Source: RU20A sp042610495
GTDB lineage: Bacteria > Pseudomonadota > Alphaproteobacteria > Rhizobiales > Rhizobiaceae
Length of the DNA stretch: 64,000 nucleotides
Direction: 5' to 3'
Assembly: GCF_042610495.1 (NCBI RefSeq)
Contig: NZ_JBHGAP010000008.1
Location: 131,569-195,568 of the forward strand
The position numbers and the translations under genes are program-made. Shown piece after piece: positions 8,271 through 16,920 of the stretch; the stretch's first letter is position 1; the number at the start of each line of letters is the position of its first letter. Below the pieces are notes generated by a model. The model was not told the origin of the DNA and did no database searches. It saw nothing but the letters and a program-made list of their open reading frames with translations.

Positions 8271-8773
8271 TTCGTCACCACCTGAACCGTGCCGTCGGCC
8301 AGAACCGTGCCGGCGACGATCACGCCACTATCGATGTTGCGCAGCTGGATGAGGTCTCCGACGGCTGCGTCCTGCAAGGGCGCGCCCTTGGCGCTGATCG
8401 TCAGCAGCCCGACGGAGACCACCATCTGAACGGTGGAGCCGCGCTCGACGACGTAGGGCTCGCGCACCGCATTGGTCATGATGACCCGGCCGGGCAGCAG
8501 CGTGCGCGTGCTGACCTTGCCGGAGACTTCGGCGATCTTGCTGGCAAAGCCTTCGACGACATTGGGATTGGTCACTTCGACCTCCTCCAGCTTGGATGCG
8601 TCGATCTTCTCGCCGGGATAGATGATCTGCGAGGGGATAACGGCCGTTCGGGCGCCAGCATGGGCGGGCGCCGTCGGGCCGGCCAGAACCAGCGCCGCGA
8701 GAGCGGAAAGACCGAGCCAGCGGGCCCCGGACTTGCAATATGCCATGGCGTTGCGCATGCGACCGGACGTCAT
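8267..8773 (-). CDS. flgA: P-ring assembly protein FlgA
   Basis: This 168-residue periplasmic chaperone assists P-ring formation. It has a hydrophobic signal segment (about residues 18-39, ending AHAGART) and an SAF/FlgA domain with LLPGRVIMTNAVREPYVVERG and the terminal GTVLADGTVQVV. In-frame ATGs at residues 6 and 10 are alternative starts. It lies 15 bases after flgG in the direction of transcription. Confidence 0.94.
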   Translation of the reverse strand: MTSGRMRNAMAYCKSGARWLGLSALAALVLAGPTAPAHAGARTAVIPSQIIYPGEKIDASKLEEVEVTNPNVVEGFASKIAEVSGKVSTRTLLPGRVIMTNAVREPYVVERGSTVQMVVSVGLLTISAKGAPLQDAAVGDLIQLRNIDSGVIVAGTVLADGTVQVVTK

Positions 8774-8788
8774 TGTCGTCCCTCCCGC

Positions 8789-9577
8789 TTATCTCAGGTT
8801 CTTGCTGACGGTGGAGGCCATCTCGTCGGCGGCCTGGATGATCTTGGAATTCATTTCGTAGGCGCGCTGGGCCGAGATCAGATCGGTGATTTCCTTCACC
8901 GGATCGACGTTGGAGGCTTCCAGATAGCGCTGCTTGATCTCGCCGAAGCCGGCATCGCCGGGGGCGCCGACGATCGGATCGCCGGACGCCGGCGTCTGCT
9001 TGAAGAGGTTGTCACCCTGCGGCTCGAGACCAGCTTCGTTGATGAAGTTGGTAATGGTGAGCTGGCCGACCTGCTGCGGCACCGTGTCATTGCCGATGGT
9101 GACCATGACCTGGCCCGTGGCCGAAACATCGACGGAGGTCGCATTCGGGGGAATGGTGACACCCGGAACGACGGTGTAGCCGTCGAGGGTGACAAGCTGG
9201 CCTTGCGCGTTGGTGTTGAAGGCACCGGCGCGGGTATAGGCCGTCTGGCCGTCCGGCGTCTGGATCTGGAACCAGCCGCGGCCGACGAGCGCGAGGTCGA
9301 AATCGTTGCCGGTCTGGGTCAGCGGGCCCTGGATATGCAGGTTGCGCACGGCGGCGGTCTGGACGCCGAGACCGATCAGCGCGCCTTCCGGCACGATCGC
9401 CTGATTGGCCCGGCTCGGCACGCCCTGGGCGCGCTCGGTCTGGTAGATGAGGTCTGAGAACTCGGCGCGGGCGCGCTTGTAGCCCGTGGTGTTGATGTTC
9501 GCGATGTTGTTCGCGATCACTTCGAGGTTCTGCTGCTGGGCATTCATGCCGGTGGCGGCGATGGACAGGGCCTTCAT
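8789..9577 (-). CDS. flgG: Distal rod protein FlgG
   Basis: The 262-residue distal rod subunit begins MKALSIAATGMNAQQQNLEVI with the rod/hook motif ANNIANINTTGYKRARAEF and ends with the conserved helix QRAYEMNSKIIQAADEMAST. Full length for the family. It is exported by the flagellar apparatus and has no signal peptide. It follows fliE by 12 bases. Confidence 0.97.
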   Translation of the reverse strand: MKALSIAATGMNAQQQNLEVIANNIANINTTGYKRARAEFSDLIYQTERAQGVPSRANQAIVPEGALIGLGVQTAAVRNLHIQGPLTQTGNDFDLALVGRGWFQIQTPDGQTAYTRAGAFNTNAQGQLVTLDGYTVVPGVTIPPNATSVDVSATGQVMVTIGNDTVPQQVGQLTITNFINEAGLEPQGDNLFKQTPASGDPIVGAPGDAGFGEIKQRYLEASNVDPVKEITDLISAQRAYEMNSKIIQAADEMASTVSKNLR

Positions 9578-9589
9578 GGATCAGGTTCC

Positions 9590-9928
9590 TCAGATCGGCA
9601 TGCGGGTGATGTCGAGATAGGCCGTCACGAGCTTGTCGCGGATGGCCATGGCGGTCTGGAGCGATTGTTCCGCGCTCATCACGGCATCGACGACCTCGCG
9701 GGTGTTGGCCTCGCCGCGAATGCCCTGGATGGAGGCGGTTTCTGCCGTCTTCAACTGGTTGATCGTATCGGTGGCCATGTTGCCGAGCATGGAGGCAAAG
9801 CTCTGGCCGGTGCCGGTGGCCGAACTGGAGGGCGCGGTGCCGGGCTGCAGGAGCGAACTGGCTTCGGCGACGCTGTCGGTGACCTTGGTCGCGCCAACGG
9901 AGCCGATGGAGGCGATGCTGTCGAACAT
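9590..9928 (-). CDS. fliE: MS-ring/rod junction protein FliE
   Basis: This 112-residue protein joins the MS ring to the proximal rod. Its conserved C-terminal half contains SFASMLGNMATDTINQLKTAE and ANTREVVDAVMSAEQSLQTA, ending in the typical RDKLVTAYLDITRMPI. It overlaps flgC by one base and precedes flgG, as usual in alphaproteobacterial basal body operons. Confidence 0.95.
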   Translation of the reverse strand: MFDSIASIGSVGATKVTDSVAEASSLLQPGTAPSSSATGTGQSFASMLGNMATDTINQLKTAETASIQGIRGEANTREVVDAVMSAEQSLQTAMAIRDKLVTAYLDITRMPI

Positions 9929-10344
9929 TATTGTGCCCTCAGAAGGTCGATCGTCGCGGAGATCAGGTCGCGCGACTGCTTGATGGTCTGCAGATTGGCC
10001 TCGTAGGAGCGATTGGCTTCTCGCATGTCGGCCATTTCCACGAGCACGTTGACGTTGGGCATCTTGACCATGCCCTTTTCGTCAGCCGCCGGATTGCCCG
10101 GATCATATTCGGTGATGAAGGGGCTTTCGTCCTCACCCAGACGCTGGACATCGACGCGCGCGGCGCCGCTGACGCGGTCGATCTCGGAGGTGAAACTGAC
10201 CGTCTTGCGGCGATAGGGATCGGCGCCGGGCGCGTCACCCGTCGAACGGGCGTTGGCGATGTTTTCCGAAACGATACGCAGGCGGGTCGATTCAGCTTCC
10301 AGACCGGAGGCGGAAACCTTGAGAGCAGCAGACAACGGATCCAT
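9928..10344 (-). CDS. flgC: Proximal rod protein FlgC
   Basis: The 138-residue rod subunit starts MDPLSAALKVSASGLEAEST with the ENIANARSTG rod motif and ends ANRSYEANLQTIKQSRDLIS, the family's C-terminal helix. Length is standard. It sits three bases after flgB and overlaps the fliE start. Confidence 0.97.
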   Translation of the reverse strand: MDPLSAALKVSASGLEAESTRLRIVSENIANARSTGDAPGADPYRRKTVSFTSEIDRVSGAARVDVQRLGEDESPFITEYDPGNPAADEKGMVKMPNVNVLVEMADMREANRSYEANLQTIKQSRDLISATIDLLRAQ

Positions 10345-10347
10345 GGC

Positions 10348-10734
10348 TTACTTCCTCAGCGTCAGCAGCATCATGCGGTGAAAGGCCTTCACAAGGCCGG
10401 CATTGAGCTCGTAATCGCGCTTGATCTGGCCGGACTTCATCAGTTCGTCCTCGACGGACACGCTGTTGCCGGAGACCTTCACCTCGGAGGCATCCATGTC
10501 GCTCGTCTCGATGACATCGGCGGCCATGGGCGATTCGGTGAAGTGGCGCGGATTGGTGGCGGCCATGCGCATGGAATTGGTCTGGTTCAGCACCGTATCG
10601 AAGGGCTGGACGTCACGCGCATTGTAGCCGGGGGTATTCACGTTTGCGATGTTGCCGGCCACGACGTTCTGGCGAGCTGCCAGCCATTGCGCCTGCCGGG
10701 ACGCGAGCTCGAAGAGCTGAATCGGTTGCATCAT
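10348..10734 (-). CDS. flgB: Proximal rod protein FlgB
   Basis: This 128-residue protein is the first gene of the flgB-flgC-fliE-flgG-flgA-flgI-motE-flgH-fliL-fliP run. The rod signature is ARQNVVAGNIANVNTPGYNA, with the C-terminal NAGLVKAFHRMMLLTLRK helix. The 159-base gap upstream (to 10893) has no gene and is a plausible place for the promoter of this run. Confidence 0.95.
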   Translation of the reverse strand: MMQPIQLFELASRQAQWLAARQNVVAGNIANVNTPGYNARDVQPFDTVLNQTNSMRMAATNPRHFTESPMAADVIETSDMDASEVKVSGNSVSVEDELMKSGQIKRDYELNAGLVKAFHRMMLLTLRK

Positions 10735-10893
10735 GCACCTCCATCATTTTCAATGGAGAGACTAGCTGCACAAACTTGCGTGGGACTGGCGCAAATGCCG
10801 GGTTTTTCGGGCTTTCAGGCAGCAGGACGCGGGCCGCGCCCATGCGAGCGCACGGGCACGGAAGACCGTTGGCGGGTCGATAATGATTTGAAT

Positions 10894-11469
10894 TTACTGG
10901 GCCTTGATGACCTGGCCCTTGGAGGTGATCATCACCCACTGGCCGTCACGCTCCTCAAGGGTCGCAAGGCGGCTGTTGTCGGGCAGGACGGCGCCGACGG
11001 CAACGATATACATGCCGGTCTTGTCCTCGATCAGCGCCCGGCCATTGGCGACATGCATCAGGCGAAAGCTGCTCGACGCAGGAAAGGGTTGCTCCATGCC
11101 GTCATCGGGCTCGCCGCCGGGTCTTGCGGCCGTGCCGTCGAGGCCACCGGGAACAGTTGCCGTGGTGATCTGGTCGACGGCGGCCTGGCGTGCCGCCTGC
11201 CGCGCCGTATCGCCGGCATCGGGAATGGCAAGCGGAGAGACGGTAACGACGGCCGGGCCAGGCTGTTCCGGCATGTCGCGCACGTCGCCCTGCCACAGGG
11301 CCGGCAGATGGAACTTGTCCTGATTGAAGAAGGCGTACCACGGAAAGAACGTGCCGAAGGCGGCGAGCGCAACGCCGGTGACGCCAAGGACCTTGTCGAT
11401 CGTCGGCGTCTTCTCGCGGCGCCTGCGCTGCGGAACGATCTCGTCTGCGTCGTGGTCGGTCACTGTCAT
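10894..11469 (-). CDS. Unknown flagellar-locus membrane protein
   Basis: This 191-residue protein has a basic N-terminus (PQRRRREKTPTI), one hydrophobic segment at about residues 27-46 (VLGVTGVALAAFGTFFPWYA) and a periplasmic part of about 145 residues. The C-terminus (MYIVAVGAVLPDNSRLATLE ... GQWVMITSKGQVIKA) looks like a small beta-rich domain. I do not recognise a named family. It is translationally coupled to fliI (four-base overlap), so a motility role is inferred from context only. Confidence 0.8.
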   Translation of the reverse strand: MTVTDHDADEIVPQRRRREKTPTIDKVLGVTGVALAAFGTFFPWYAFFNQDKFHLPALWQGDVRDMPEQPGPAVVTVSPLAIPDAGDTARQAARQAAVDQITTATVPGGLDGTAARPGGEPDDGMEQPFPASSSFRLMHVANGRALIEDKTGMYIVAVGAVLPDNSRLATLEERDGQWVMITSKGQVIKAQ

Positions 11470-12863
11470 ACCCTCGGTCTGTTCATGCCCTGCTGAGCGC
11501 CGGTCGCGGCGGCCTTCAGTGCGGTAGCGAGATCGGTAAATGCGTCGAATGCCGGCAATTCGCCGGGCGTCTGCTTGAGAACCTCGTACATGACCGGAAC
11601 CTGCTTGATGGCCATGTCGAGATCGGGATCGGCGCCGGGGCGATAGCCGCCGATGAGGCGCAGGTCGCGCGTCTCCTCGAAGCGGTGGATCAGCGCCTTC
11701 AGGCGGGCGACGAGCTTTTCCTGGTCGGGCGTCCAGGCCTTGCGGGCCAGACGCGAAATCGAGGCGAGCGGATTGATCGGCGGGTAGCGCCCCTCCTCCG
11801 CGAGACTGCGTTCCAGCACGATGTGGCCGTCGAGAATACCGCGGGTGCTGTCGGCGATCGGATCGTTGTGGTTGTCGCCATCGACGAGGATGGAGATGAT
11901 GGCGGTGATCGTACCCGTTCCCTCCGCACCCGGTCCGGCACGCTCCAGAAGGCGGGGCAGCTCGGTGAAGACGGAAGCCGGATAGCCGCGCGCGATGGGC
12001 GGTTCGCCAGATGCCGTCGCGACCTCGCGGATGGCATGGGCAAAGCGCGTCACGCTGTCGACGATAAGGAGCACGTTGTCGCCCTGGTCGCGGTAGTGCT
12101 CGGCGATCGTCACCGCCGTCAGCGGGGCCATTTTGCGCACCATCGGGCTTTCATCGCTGGTCGCAACGACGGCAACGGCCTTCTTGAGATTTTCTCCAAG
12201 CGTATCCTCGATGAATTCGCGCACTTCACGGCCACGTTCGCCGACCAGCGCGATGACAACCTTGTCGAAGGCATCGGCGCGGGCGAGCATGGAGAGAAGC
12301 GTGGATTTGCCGACGCCCGAGCCGGCGAAGATGCCGAGACGCTGACCGAGGCAGAGCGGCGAGAAGATGTCGATGGCACGCACGCCGGTGCGGAAGCCGG
12401 TATCGACGCGGCGGCGCGTCATGGAGGGCGGCGCGGTGTTGTTGATGGGGCGGGCGACCTTGCCCTTCATCAGCGGGCCGCCGCCGTCGATGGGATCGCC
12501 GAGCGCATTGATGGCGCGGCCGCACCAGCTGTCATCAGGCGCGACACGGAAAGCGCCGACGCGGATGACCGTGTCGTGGATGCCGATGGGGTCGCCGGGC
12601 TCGATGGGGCAGACGAAGACGTTTTCCGGCTCGACGCGCACGACTTCCCCGAGATGGATGCCGGTTGCGGAACGGTGCGCGACGAAGTCACCGAGGCGGA
12701 CGTGGCGCGACAGGCCGGTGACCGTATAGTGCCCGGGCGAAATGGTCTTCACATGGCCGCCGGGTGCAATCGACGTCTCCGGCCGGGCAAAGCGTTCTGC
12801 GAGACTGCCGAGCTGTCGAAGCGCCGTGGCGCGGGGGCGGATTTCCAGTTTGTCAGGCATCAT
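11466..12863 (-). CDS. fliI: Flagellar export ATPase FliI
   Basis: The 465-residue F1-beta-like ATPase energises the flagellar type III export apparatus at the cytoplasmic face. The Walker A motif GIFAGSGVGKSTLLSM is near residue 170, Walker B is VLLIVDSVTRFAHAI and the family block ARGYPASVFTELPRLLERAG follows. A second Met directly after the first is an alternative start. The 113 bases upstream up to the flgF stop contain no gene. Confidence 0.97.
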   Translation of the reverse strand: MMPDKLEIRPRATALRQLGSLAERFARPETSIAPGGHVKTISPGHYTVTGLSRHVRLGDFVAHRSATGIHLGEVVRVEPENVFVCPIEPGDPIGIHDTVIRVGAFRVAPDDSWCGRAINALGDPIDGGGPLMKGKVARPINNTAPPSMTRRRVDTGFRTGVRAIDIFSPLCLGQRLGIFAGSGVGKSTLLSMLARADAFDKVVIALVGERGREVREFIEDTLGENLKKAVAVVATSDESPMVRKMAPLTAVTIAEHYRDQGDNVLLIVDSVTRFAHAIREVATASGEPPIARGYPASVFTELPRLLERAGPGAEGTGTITAIISILVDGDNHNDPIADSTRGILDGHIVLERSLAEEGRYPPINPLASISRLARKAWTPDQEKLVARLKALIHRFEETRDLRLIGGYRPGADPDLDMAIKQVPVMYEVLKQTPGELPAFDAFTDLATALKAAATGAQQGMNRPRV

Positions 12864-12976
12864 GCCTTGTCACCTTCCAGACAGGGAGGGAAGAAGCGGA
12901 CACGCCCCAAGGGCGGTCCGGAAAGGGACCGGCAAGCGAGCGGTCAATCCCGCCTTGTGCGCCCGGTCAATCATGC

Positions 12977-13702
12977 TCAGCGCGATCCTCCGAGCGTCTC
13001 GATCGCCTTGCCGAAGGTCTGCTCGGTGTCGCGCATCAGGCTGGACACGCTGTCGAAGGCGCGCTGGATGTTGATGAGCTGCGACATTTCCTGGATCGGA
13101 TTGACGTTTGACTCTTCGGTGTAACCCTGCGCCACGCCAACGGCCATGCTGTCGACCACGGCCTGCGGCTCGACCGCCGGGATGATGCCGCTGTTGGGGA
13201 CACGGGTGAAGCCGCGCGAGAAGTCGGCTTCGAAGAGACCGACCTGCGCTACCTGCTGCTCGCCCTGCCGGATCACACCATCGGCGCCGATGCGGATCTC
13301 TCCGCCATTGGCGTTGAGCTGGATCTGACCGCCGCCGATATCGAGGACGGGATAGCCCATGGTGGAGATCAGCGTGCCATCCGGTGTCATGGAGAAACGC
13401 CCGTCACGCGTCAGCGCGTTGCCGGACGGGGTCTGGATCTGGAAGTAGGCGTCGCCCTTGATCGCCAGGTCGAGCGGGTTGCCCGTCTGCTTGAAGCCAC
13501 CGGAATTGGTATCGAGATATTCCTGGCCGGGCGACACGAAAGCGGTTTGCGTCGCGCCGGTGCTGGCCAGAACCTCGTCGAACTTGACCTGCGTGCCGCG
13601 AAAGCCGGCGGTGGAGGCGTTGGCCACGTTGTCGGCGAGCGTGTTGATGCGCCGTTCGAGCGCGACCTGGGATGACAGGGCGACGTAGAGGCCGGTTTGC
13701 AT
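12977..13702 (-). CDS. flgF: Flagellar rod protein FlgF
   Basis: The start at 13702 (MQTGLYVALSSQVALERR) was chosen because the rod-family N-terminus begins there; the open frame extends further upstream without homology. The 241-residue protein has NTLADNVANASTAGFRGTQV and the C-terminal FDSVSSLMRDTEQTFGKAIE helix. It is a component of the proximal rod. The unknown gene upstream stops one base before this start codon, so the two are cotranscribed. Confidence 0.95.
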   Translation of the reverse strand: MQTGLYVALSSQVALERRINTLADNVANASTAGFRGTQVKFDEVLASTGATQTAFVSPGQEYLDTNSGGFKQTGNPLDLAIKGDAYFQIQTPSGNALTRDGRFSMTPDGTLISTMGYPVLDIGGGQIQLNANGGEIRIGADGVIRQGEQQVAQVGLFEADFSRGFTRVPNSGIIPAVEPQAVVDSMAVGVAQGYTEESNVNPIQEMSQLINIQRAFDSVSSLMRDTEQTFGKAIETLGGSR

Positions 13703-13703
13703 G

Positions 13704-14213
13704 TCAGCGTTCTCCGAGACGGATCTTGTGATGGGGGCGGATGGGGCGAAGAACCAGCGACTGCTCCTCCAGACGGGCGCGGCTCGCCTTTTCCTCCGCG
13801 CGGCGAAGGTAGCGGGTAACAACGCCTTCCAGGGCGGAGCGTCGGCTGGTGGTGAACGGGCCGTGGAGCGCAAAATTGAAAGCGGCGATCAGGTCGCCGT
13901 AACGGCAGTCGGAAAAGCGCAGCGCCAGCGCACCCGGCCCATCGAGACCGCCGACGAGAAGACGGCGGATGAAATTGCGGGCGTAGGCCATCTCTTCCAG
14001 GTGATGGGCCGCCATCACGTAGTCATAGAGCCTGGCGTCGGCCATCAGCGCATCGACCGTTTCGACGGCACGGATATGGGCGAGGTAGTATTCGGTCTCG
14101 CGCATGACGGATGGCCAGACGTCGATGACGCTGCTTTTCCCGCTCGATGCTGACTGCCGCTGTGCCCGGACCACGGTCCATTCCCTGCTTGACGATCGAC
14201 GGACGCGCGTCAT
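13704..14213 (-). CDS. Unknown protein upstream of flgF
   Basis: This 169-residue protein has no signal peptide or membrane segment and is rich in Arg. The ATG at 14213 is preceded by a purine-rich AGGGGAAG. The N-terminal 30 residues are low-complexity and basic; from about residue 36 (MRETEYYLAHIRAVETVDAL) a helical domain follows. I recognise no named family. A gene of unknown function stands in the same place between motA and flgF in other rhizobial flagellar clusters. Its promoter region is shared divergently with motA. Confidence 0.75.
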   Translation of the reverse strand: MTRVRRSSSREWTVVRAQRQSASSGKSSVIDVWPSVMRETEYYLAHIRAVETVDALMADARLYDYVMAAHHLEEMAYARNFIRRLLVGGLDGPGALALRFSDCRYGDLIAAFNFALHGPFTTSRRSALEGVVTRYLRRAEEKASRARLEEQSLVLRPIRPHHKIRLGER

Positions 14214-14380
14214 GCGCTTCCCCTAGCCTTGCACCTTTGCAGGCGATGCTTGCGCGAGCCTGTTTGACCGACGCGGAGAAAATCCGGGCCGCGCGTGCTC
14301 ATGGAAGGTTTCATTAAGCCTCACGCAAGGCTTTGCGGGTAACTCTTGTCCCCAAACACGATCGTGGCAGGTGCCGGCAC

Positions 14381-15259
14381 ATGAACATCATCATCGGATT
14401 CGTCCTTACAATCGGCTGCGTGATCGGCGGCTACATCGCCATGGGCGGCCACCTTCAGGTACTCGTGCAGCCCTTCGAGCTTGTCATCATCGGGGGCGCC
14501 GGCCTCGGCGGCTTCGTCATGGCGAACTCGATGAAGACGGTGAAGGATGCCGGCAAGGCGCTGGGCGAGGCCTTCTCCCACAAGGTGCCGAAGGAACGCC
14601 ATTATCTCGATACGCTCGGCGTGCTCTACTGCCTGATGCGCGATCTGCGCACCAAGTCGCGCAACGAGATCGAAAGCCACATCGACAATCCCGAGGAATC
14701 CCCGATCTTCCAGCAGGCGCCGACGGTTCTGAAGAACAAGGACCTGACGGCCTTCATCTGCGACTATGTGCGCCTCATCATCATCGGCAATGCCCGCAGC
14801 CACGAGATCGAGGCGCTGATGGACGAGGAAATCAATACGATCGAGCACGACAAGATGAAGAGCTACGAAGCGCTCGTCACCATGGGCGACGCGTTTCCGG
14901 CCATCGGTATCGTCGCGGCCGTTCTCGGGGTTATCAAGGCGATGGGCGCCATCACCGAATCCCCGGAAGTTCTCGGCGGAAAGATCGCAGCCGCCCTCGT
15001 GGGCACCATGCTGGGGATCTTCCTGTCCTACTGCCTGGTTTCTCCGCTGGTTGCGAACATCAAGGCTGTCCGATCGAAGCAGAATCGGCTCTATATCATC
15101 GTGAAGCAGACCTTGTTGGCGTATATGAACGGTTCTGTTCCCCAGGTTGCACTCGAATACGGCCGCAAGACCATTTCCTCCTACGAGCGTCCGTCCATCG
15201 ACGCCGTGGAGCAGGAGATGATGAATCCCGGCGGCGGCGGCGACAGCAAGGCGGCATAA
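14381..15259 (+). CDS. motA: Flagellar stator protein MotA
   Basis: The start at 14381 (MNIIIGFVLTIGCVIGGYIAMGG by reading on from the ATG) gives 292 residues with four transmembrane segments (two N-terminal, two at about 170-220). The large cytoplasmic loop contains the charged region that contacts FliG. The block MGDAFPAIGIVAAVLGVIKA is the family signature. MotA forms the proton-conducting stator with MotB, which is not in the window. It is first in the motA-fliM-fliN-fliG run. Confidence 0.97.
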   Translation: MNIIIGFVLTIGCVIGGYIAMGGHLQVLVQPFELVIIGGAGLGGFVMANSMKTVKDAGKALGEAFSHKVPKERHYLDTLGVLYCLMRDLRTKSRNEIESHIDNPEESPIFQQAPTVLKNKDLTAFICDYVRLIIIGNARSHEIEALMDEEINTIEHDKMKSYEALVTMGDAFPAIGIVAAVLGVIKAMGAITESPEVLGGKIAAALVGTMLGIFLSYCLVSPLVANIKAVRSKQNRLYIIVKQTLLAYMNGSVPQVALEYGRKTISSYERPSIDAVEQEMMNPGGGGDSKAA

Positions 15260-15262
15260 GAG

Positions 15263-16210
15263 ATGAGCAAGCAGTCGGCAGCGCAGAGCGCCCTCCCCTT
15301 CGACCAGACGCTTCTTGCCCGCATGATCGGCGCGCTCGGCGACGACGAGGTGATCGAGAAGATCGCCGCCGATTTCGGCGTGGCGTTTTCCGAGTTCCTG
15401 CCGGACCTCCTGCAAAGCGAGACCGGACTTGAGCTCAAGATCGGCTATGCCGGCTGTGCGACGGGCCTGCGCGACACGCTGATTGCCGATCTGGGTGGCG
15501 GTGTGGCGATTTCGGATGCCTCGCTGCGCAACTGGAGCAGCGATTTCCAGATCGCCTGCGAGAGCCCGATCATCATCACCATGATGGAAGCGCTTCTGGG
15601 TGCCGATCCCAAGCGCATCCCTGAGCCGCGCGCGCGTCGCCTGTCGGCGATCGAGCTCGACATTGCGACCATGGTCTTCGACAAGATCGGCGAGGTGCTG
15701 CGCACCTCCGCCAATGCGACCGGCGGTTTCGAGACCTTTGTCGGCCGGCCCTACAATATCGAAGAGCGGCGTCCGACCGAAGAAGGCGTCATCAACCCGC
15801 ATGCCGCCGTCATCCGCATGACGATCGGCATCGGCGCAACGCTATCGGTCTTTTCCGTCATCGTTCCCCAGCAGACGCTCCTGAAGACCGAGGTCGTGGT
15901 GCCGAAAAGCGTGCAGGCTCGCAAGGGGCGCAATGCCTGGAGCGAGAAGCTGGAAGAGCAGGTGCGCCGCTCCAGCGTGACGCTGGAGGCGCGGATCTCG
16001 CTGGAGAGCCTGTCGCTCGACACGATCAGCCGGCTGCAGCCCGGCGATATCATTCCTTTCCGCGATGCGCAGGATGTGCGCGTCGATGTCAATGCCAATG
16101 GCCGTGATCTCTATGTCTGCGAGTTCGGACGCGCAGGGGTGCGCTACACCGTCAGGGTCAAGGATACCCACGGTTCGGATGAAGACATTTTCAACCATAT
16201 CATGAGTTAG
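15263..16210 (+). CDS. fliM: Flagellar switch protein FliM
   Basis: At 315 residues this is a FliM-family C-ring protein. The middle domain is followed by a C-terminal SpoA domain (about 230-310; LDTISRLQPGDIIPFRDAQD). The N-terminus lacks an obvious CheY-binding LSQxEIDALL sequence, and alphaproteobacterial FliM is usually divergent, so the name rests on position between motA and fliN and on the SpoA domain. It starts three bases after the motA stop. Confidence 0.88.
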   Translation: MSKQSAAQSALPFDQTLLARMIGALGDDEVIEKIAADFGVAFSEFLPDLLQSETGLELKIGYAGCATGLRDTLIADLGGGVAISDASLRNWSSDFQIACESPIIITMMEALLGADPKRIPEPRARRLSAIELDIATMVFDKIGEVLRTSANATGGFETFVGRPYNIEERRPTEEGVINPHAAVIRMTIGIGATLSVFSVIVPQQTLLKTEVVVPKSVQARKGRNAWSEKLEEQVRRSSVTLEARISLESLSLDTISRLQPGDIIPFRDAQDVRVDVNANGRDLYVCEFGRAGVRYTVRVKDTHGSDEDIFNHIMS

Positions 16211-16267
16211 TGTCAGGCGTGGCCCCGGCGCATGCCTGGGGCAAGCTTCAACTGGAATAAGTCGGTC

Positions 16268-16894
16268 ATGGCACCCAAGAAAGCATCACCACTGGATAAC
16301 ACCGATTTCGGTGCAGGCGACGCGGAACTCGATCAGGCGATCGACGATCTGCGCGGCGTACTGAAAAAGGATTCCGATGGTGATTTCGGTGCCGATTTCG
16401 GCAGCGCCAGCGCAGAAACGGACCTGTCTGCATTCGGCGGCGATGCCGGCGGCCTCGACAGTTTTGGCGGCGACTTCGCTGGCAGCAGCGATTTTGGCGG
16501 CGGCGATTTCGGCGGCAGCGATTTTCCCGCTGCGGGCGGCCTCGACGACGCGGGCTCCTTCGGGGGCGGTGATTTCGGCGGCGACACAGCCATGTCGTCC
16601 GGTTCTGCAGGCATGACGCCTGCCCCGGGCAGCGGGATGACGTCGAACCTCGATCTCATCAAGGACATTCCGATCGACGTGCAGATCGTGCTAGGCACGA
16701 GCCGCATGCTGGTCTCTGGCCTGATGGGACTGCAGGAAGGTGCCACGATCGGCCTCGATCGCAAGATCGGCGAGCCGGTGGAAGTGATGGTCAACGGCCG
16801 TGTCATCGGCCGGGGAGAGATCACGGTGCTGGAAGAAGACAATTCACGCTTCGGCGTCAAGCTCATCGAGATCAAGGGTACCGGCCGCGGCTGA
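16268..16894 (+). CDS. fliN: Flagellar switch protein FliN
   Basis: The protein (208 residues from the ATG at 16268; 220 from 16232) has a classical FliN SpoA domain at its C-terminus: DIPIDVQIVLGTSRMLVSGL through VNGRVIGRGEITVLEEDNSR. The first 130 residues are unusual, a low-complexity stretch with repeated DFGG, FGGGD and SDFGG units. Enteric FliN is about 137 residues, so the extra region is a clade-specific extension. It forms the bottom of the C ring with FliM and FliG. Confidence 0.95.
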   Translation: MAPKKASPLDNTDFGAGDAELDQAIDDLRGVLKKDSDGDFGADFGSASAETDLSAFGGDAGGLDSFGGDFAGSSDFGGGDFGGSDFPAAGGLDDAGSFGGGDFGGDTAMSSGSAGMTPAPGSGMTSNLDLIKDIPIDVQIVLGTSRMLVSGLMGLQEGATIGLDRKIGEPVEVMVNGRVIGRGEITVLEEDNSRFGVKLIEIKGTGRG

Positions 16895-16920
16895 TGCCCT
16901 GATCGCAGTCAGGGAGATCC

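Noticed and set aside
14321..15802. A 493-codon open frame opposite motA and fliM
   Set aside because: MotA and FliM are clear on the plus strand and the reverse frame shows no domain.
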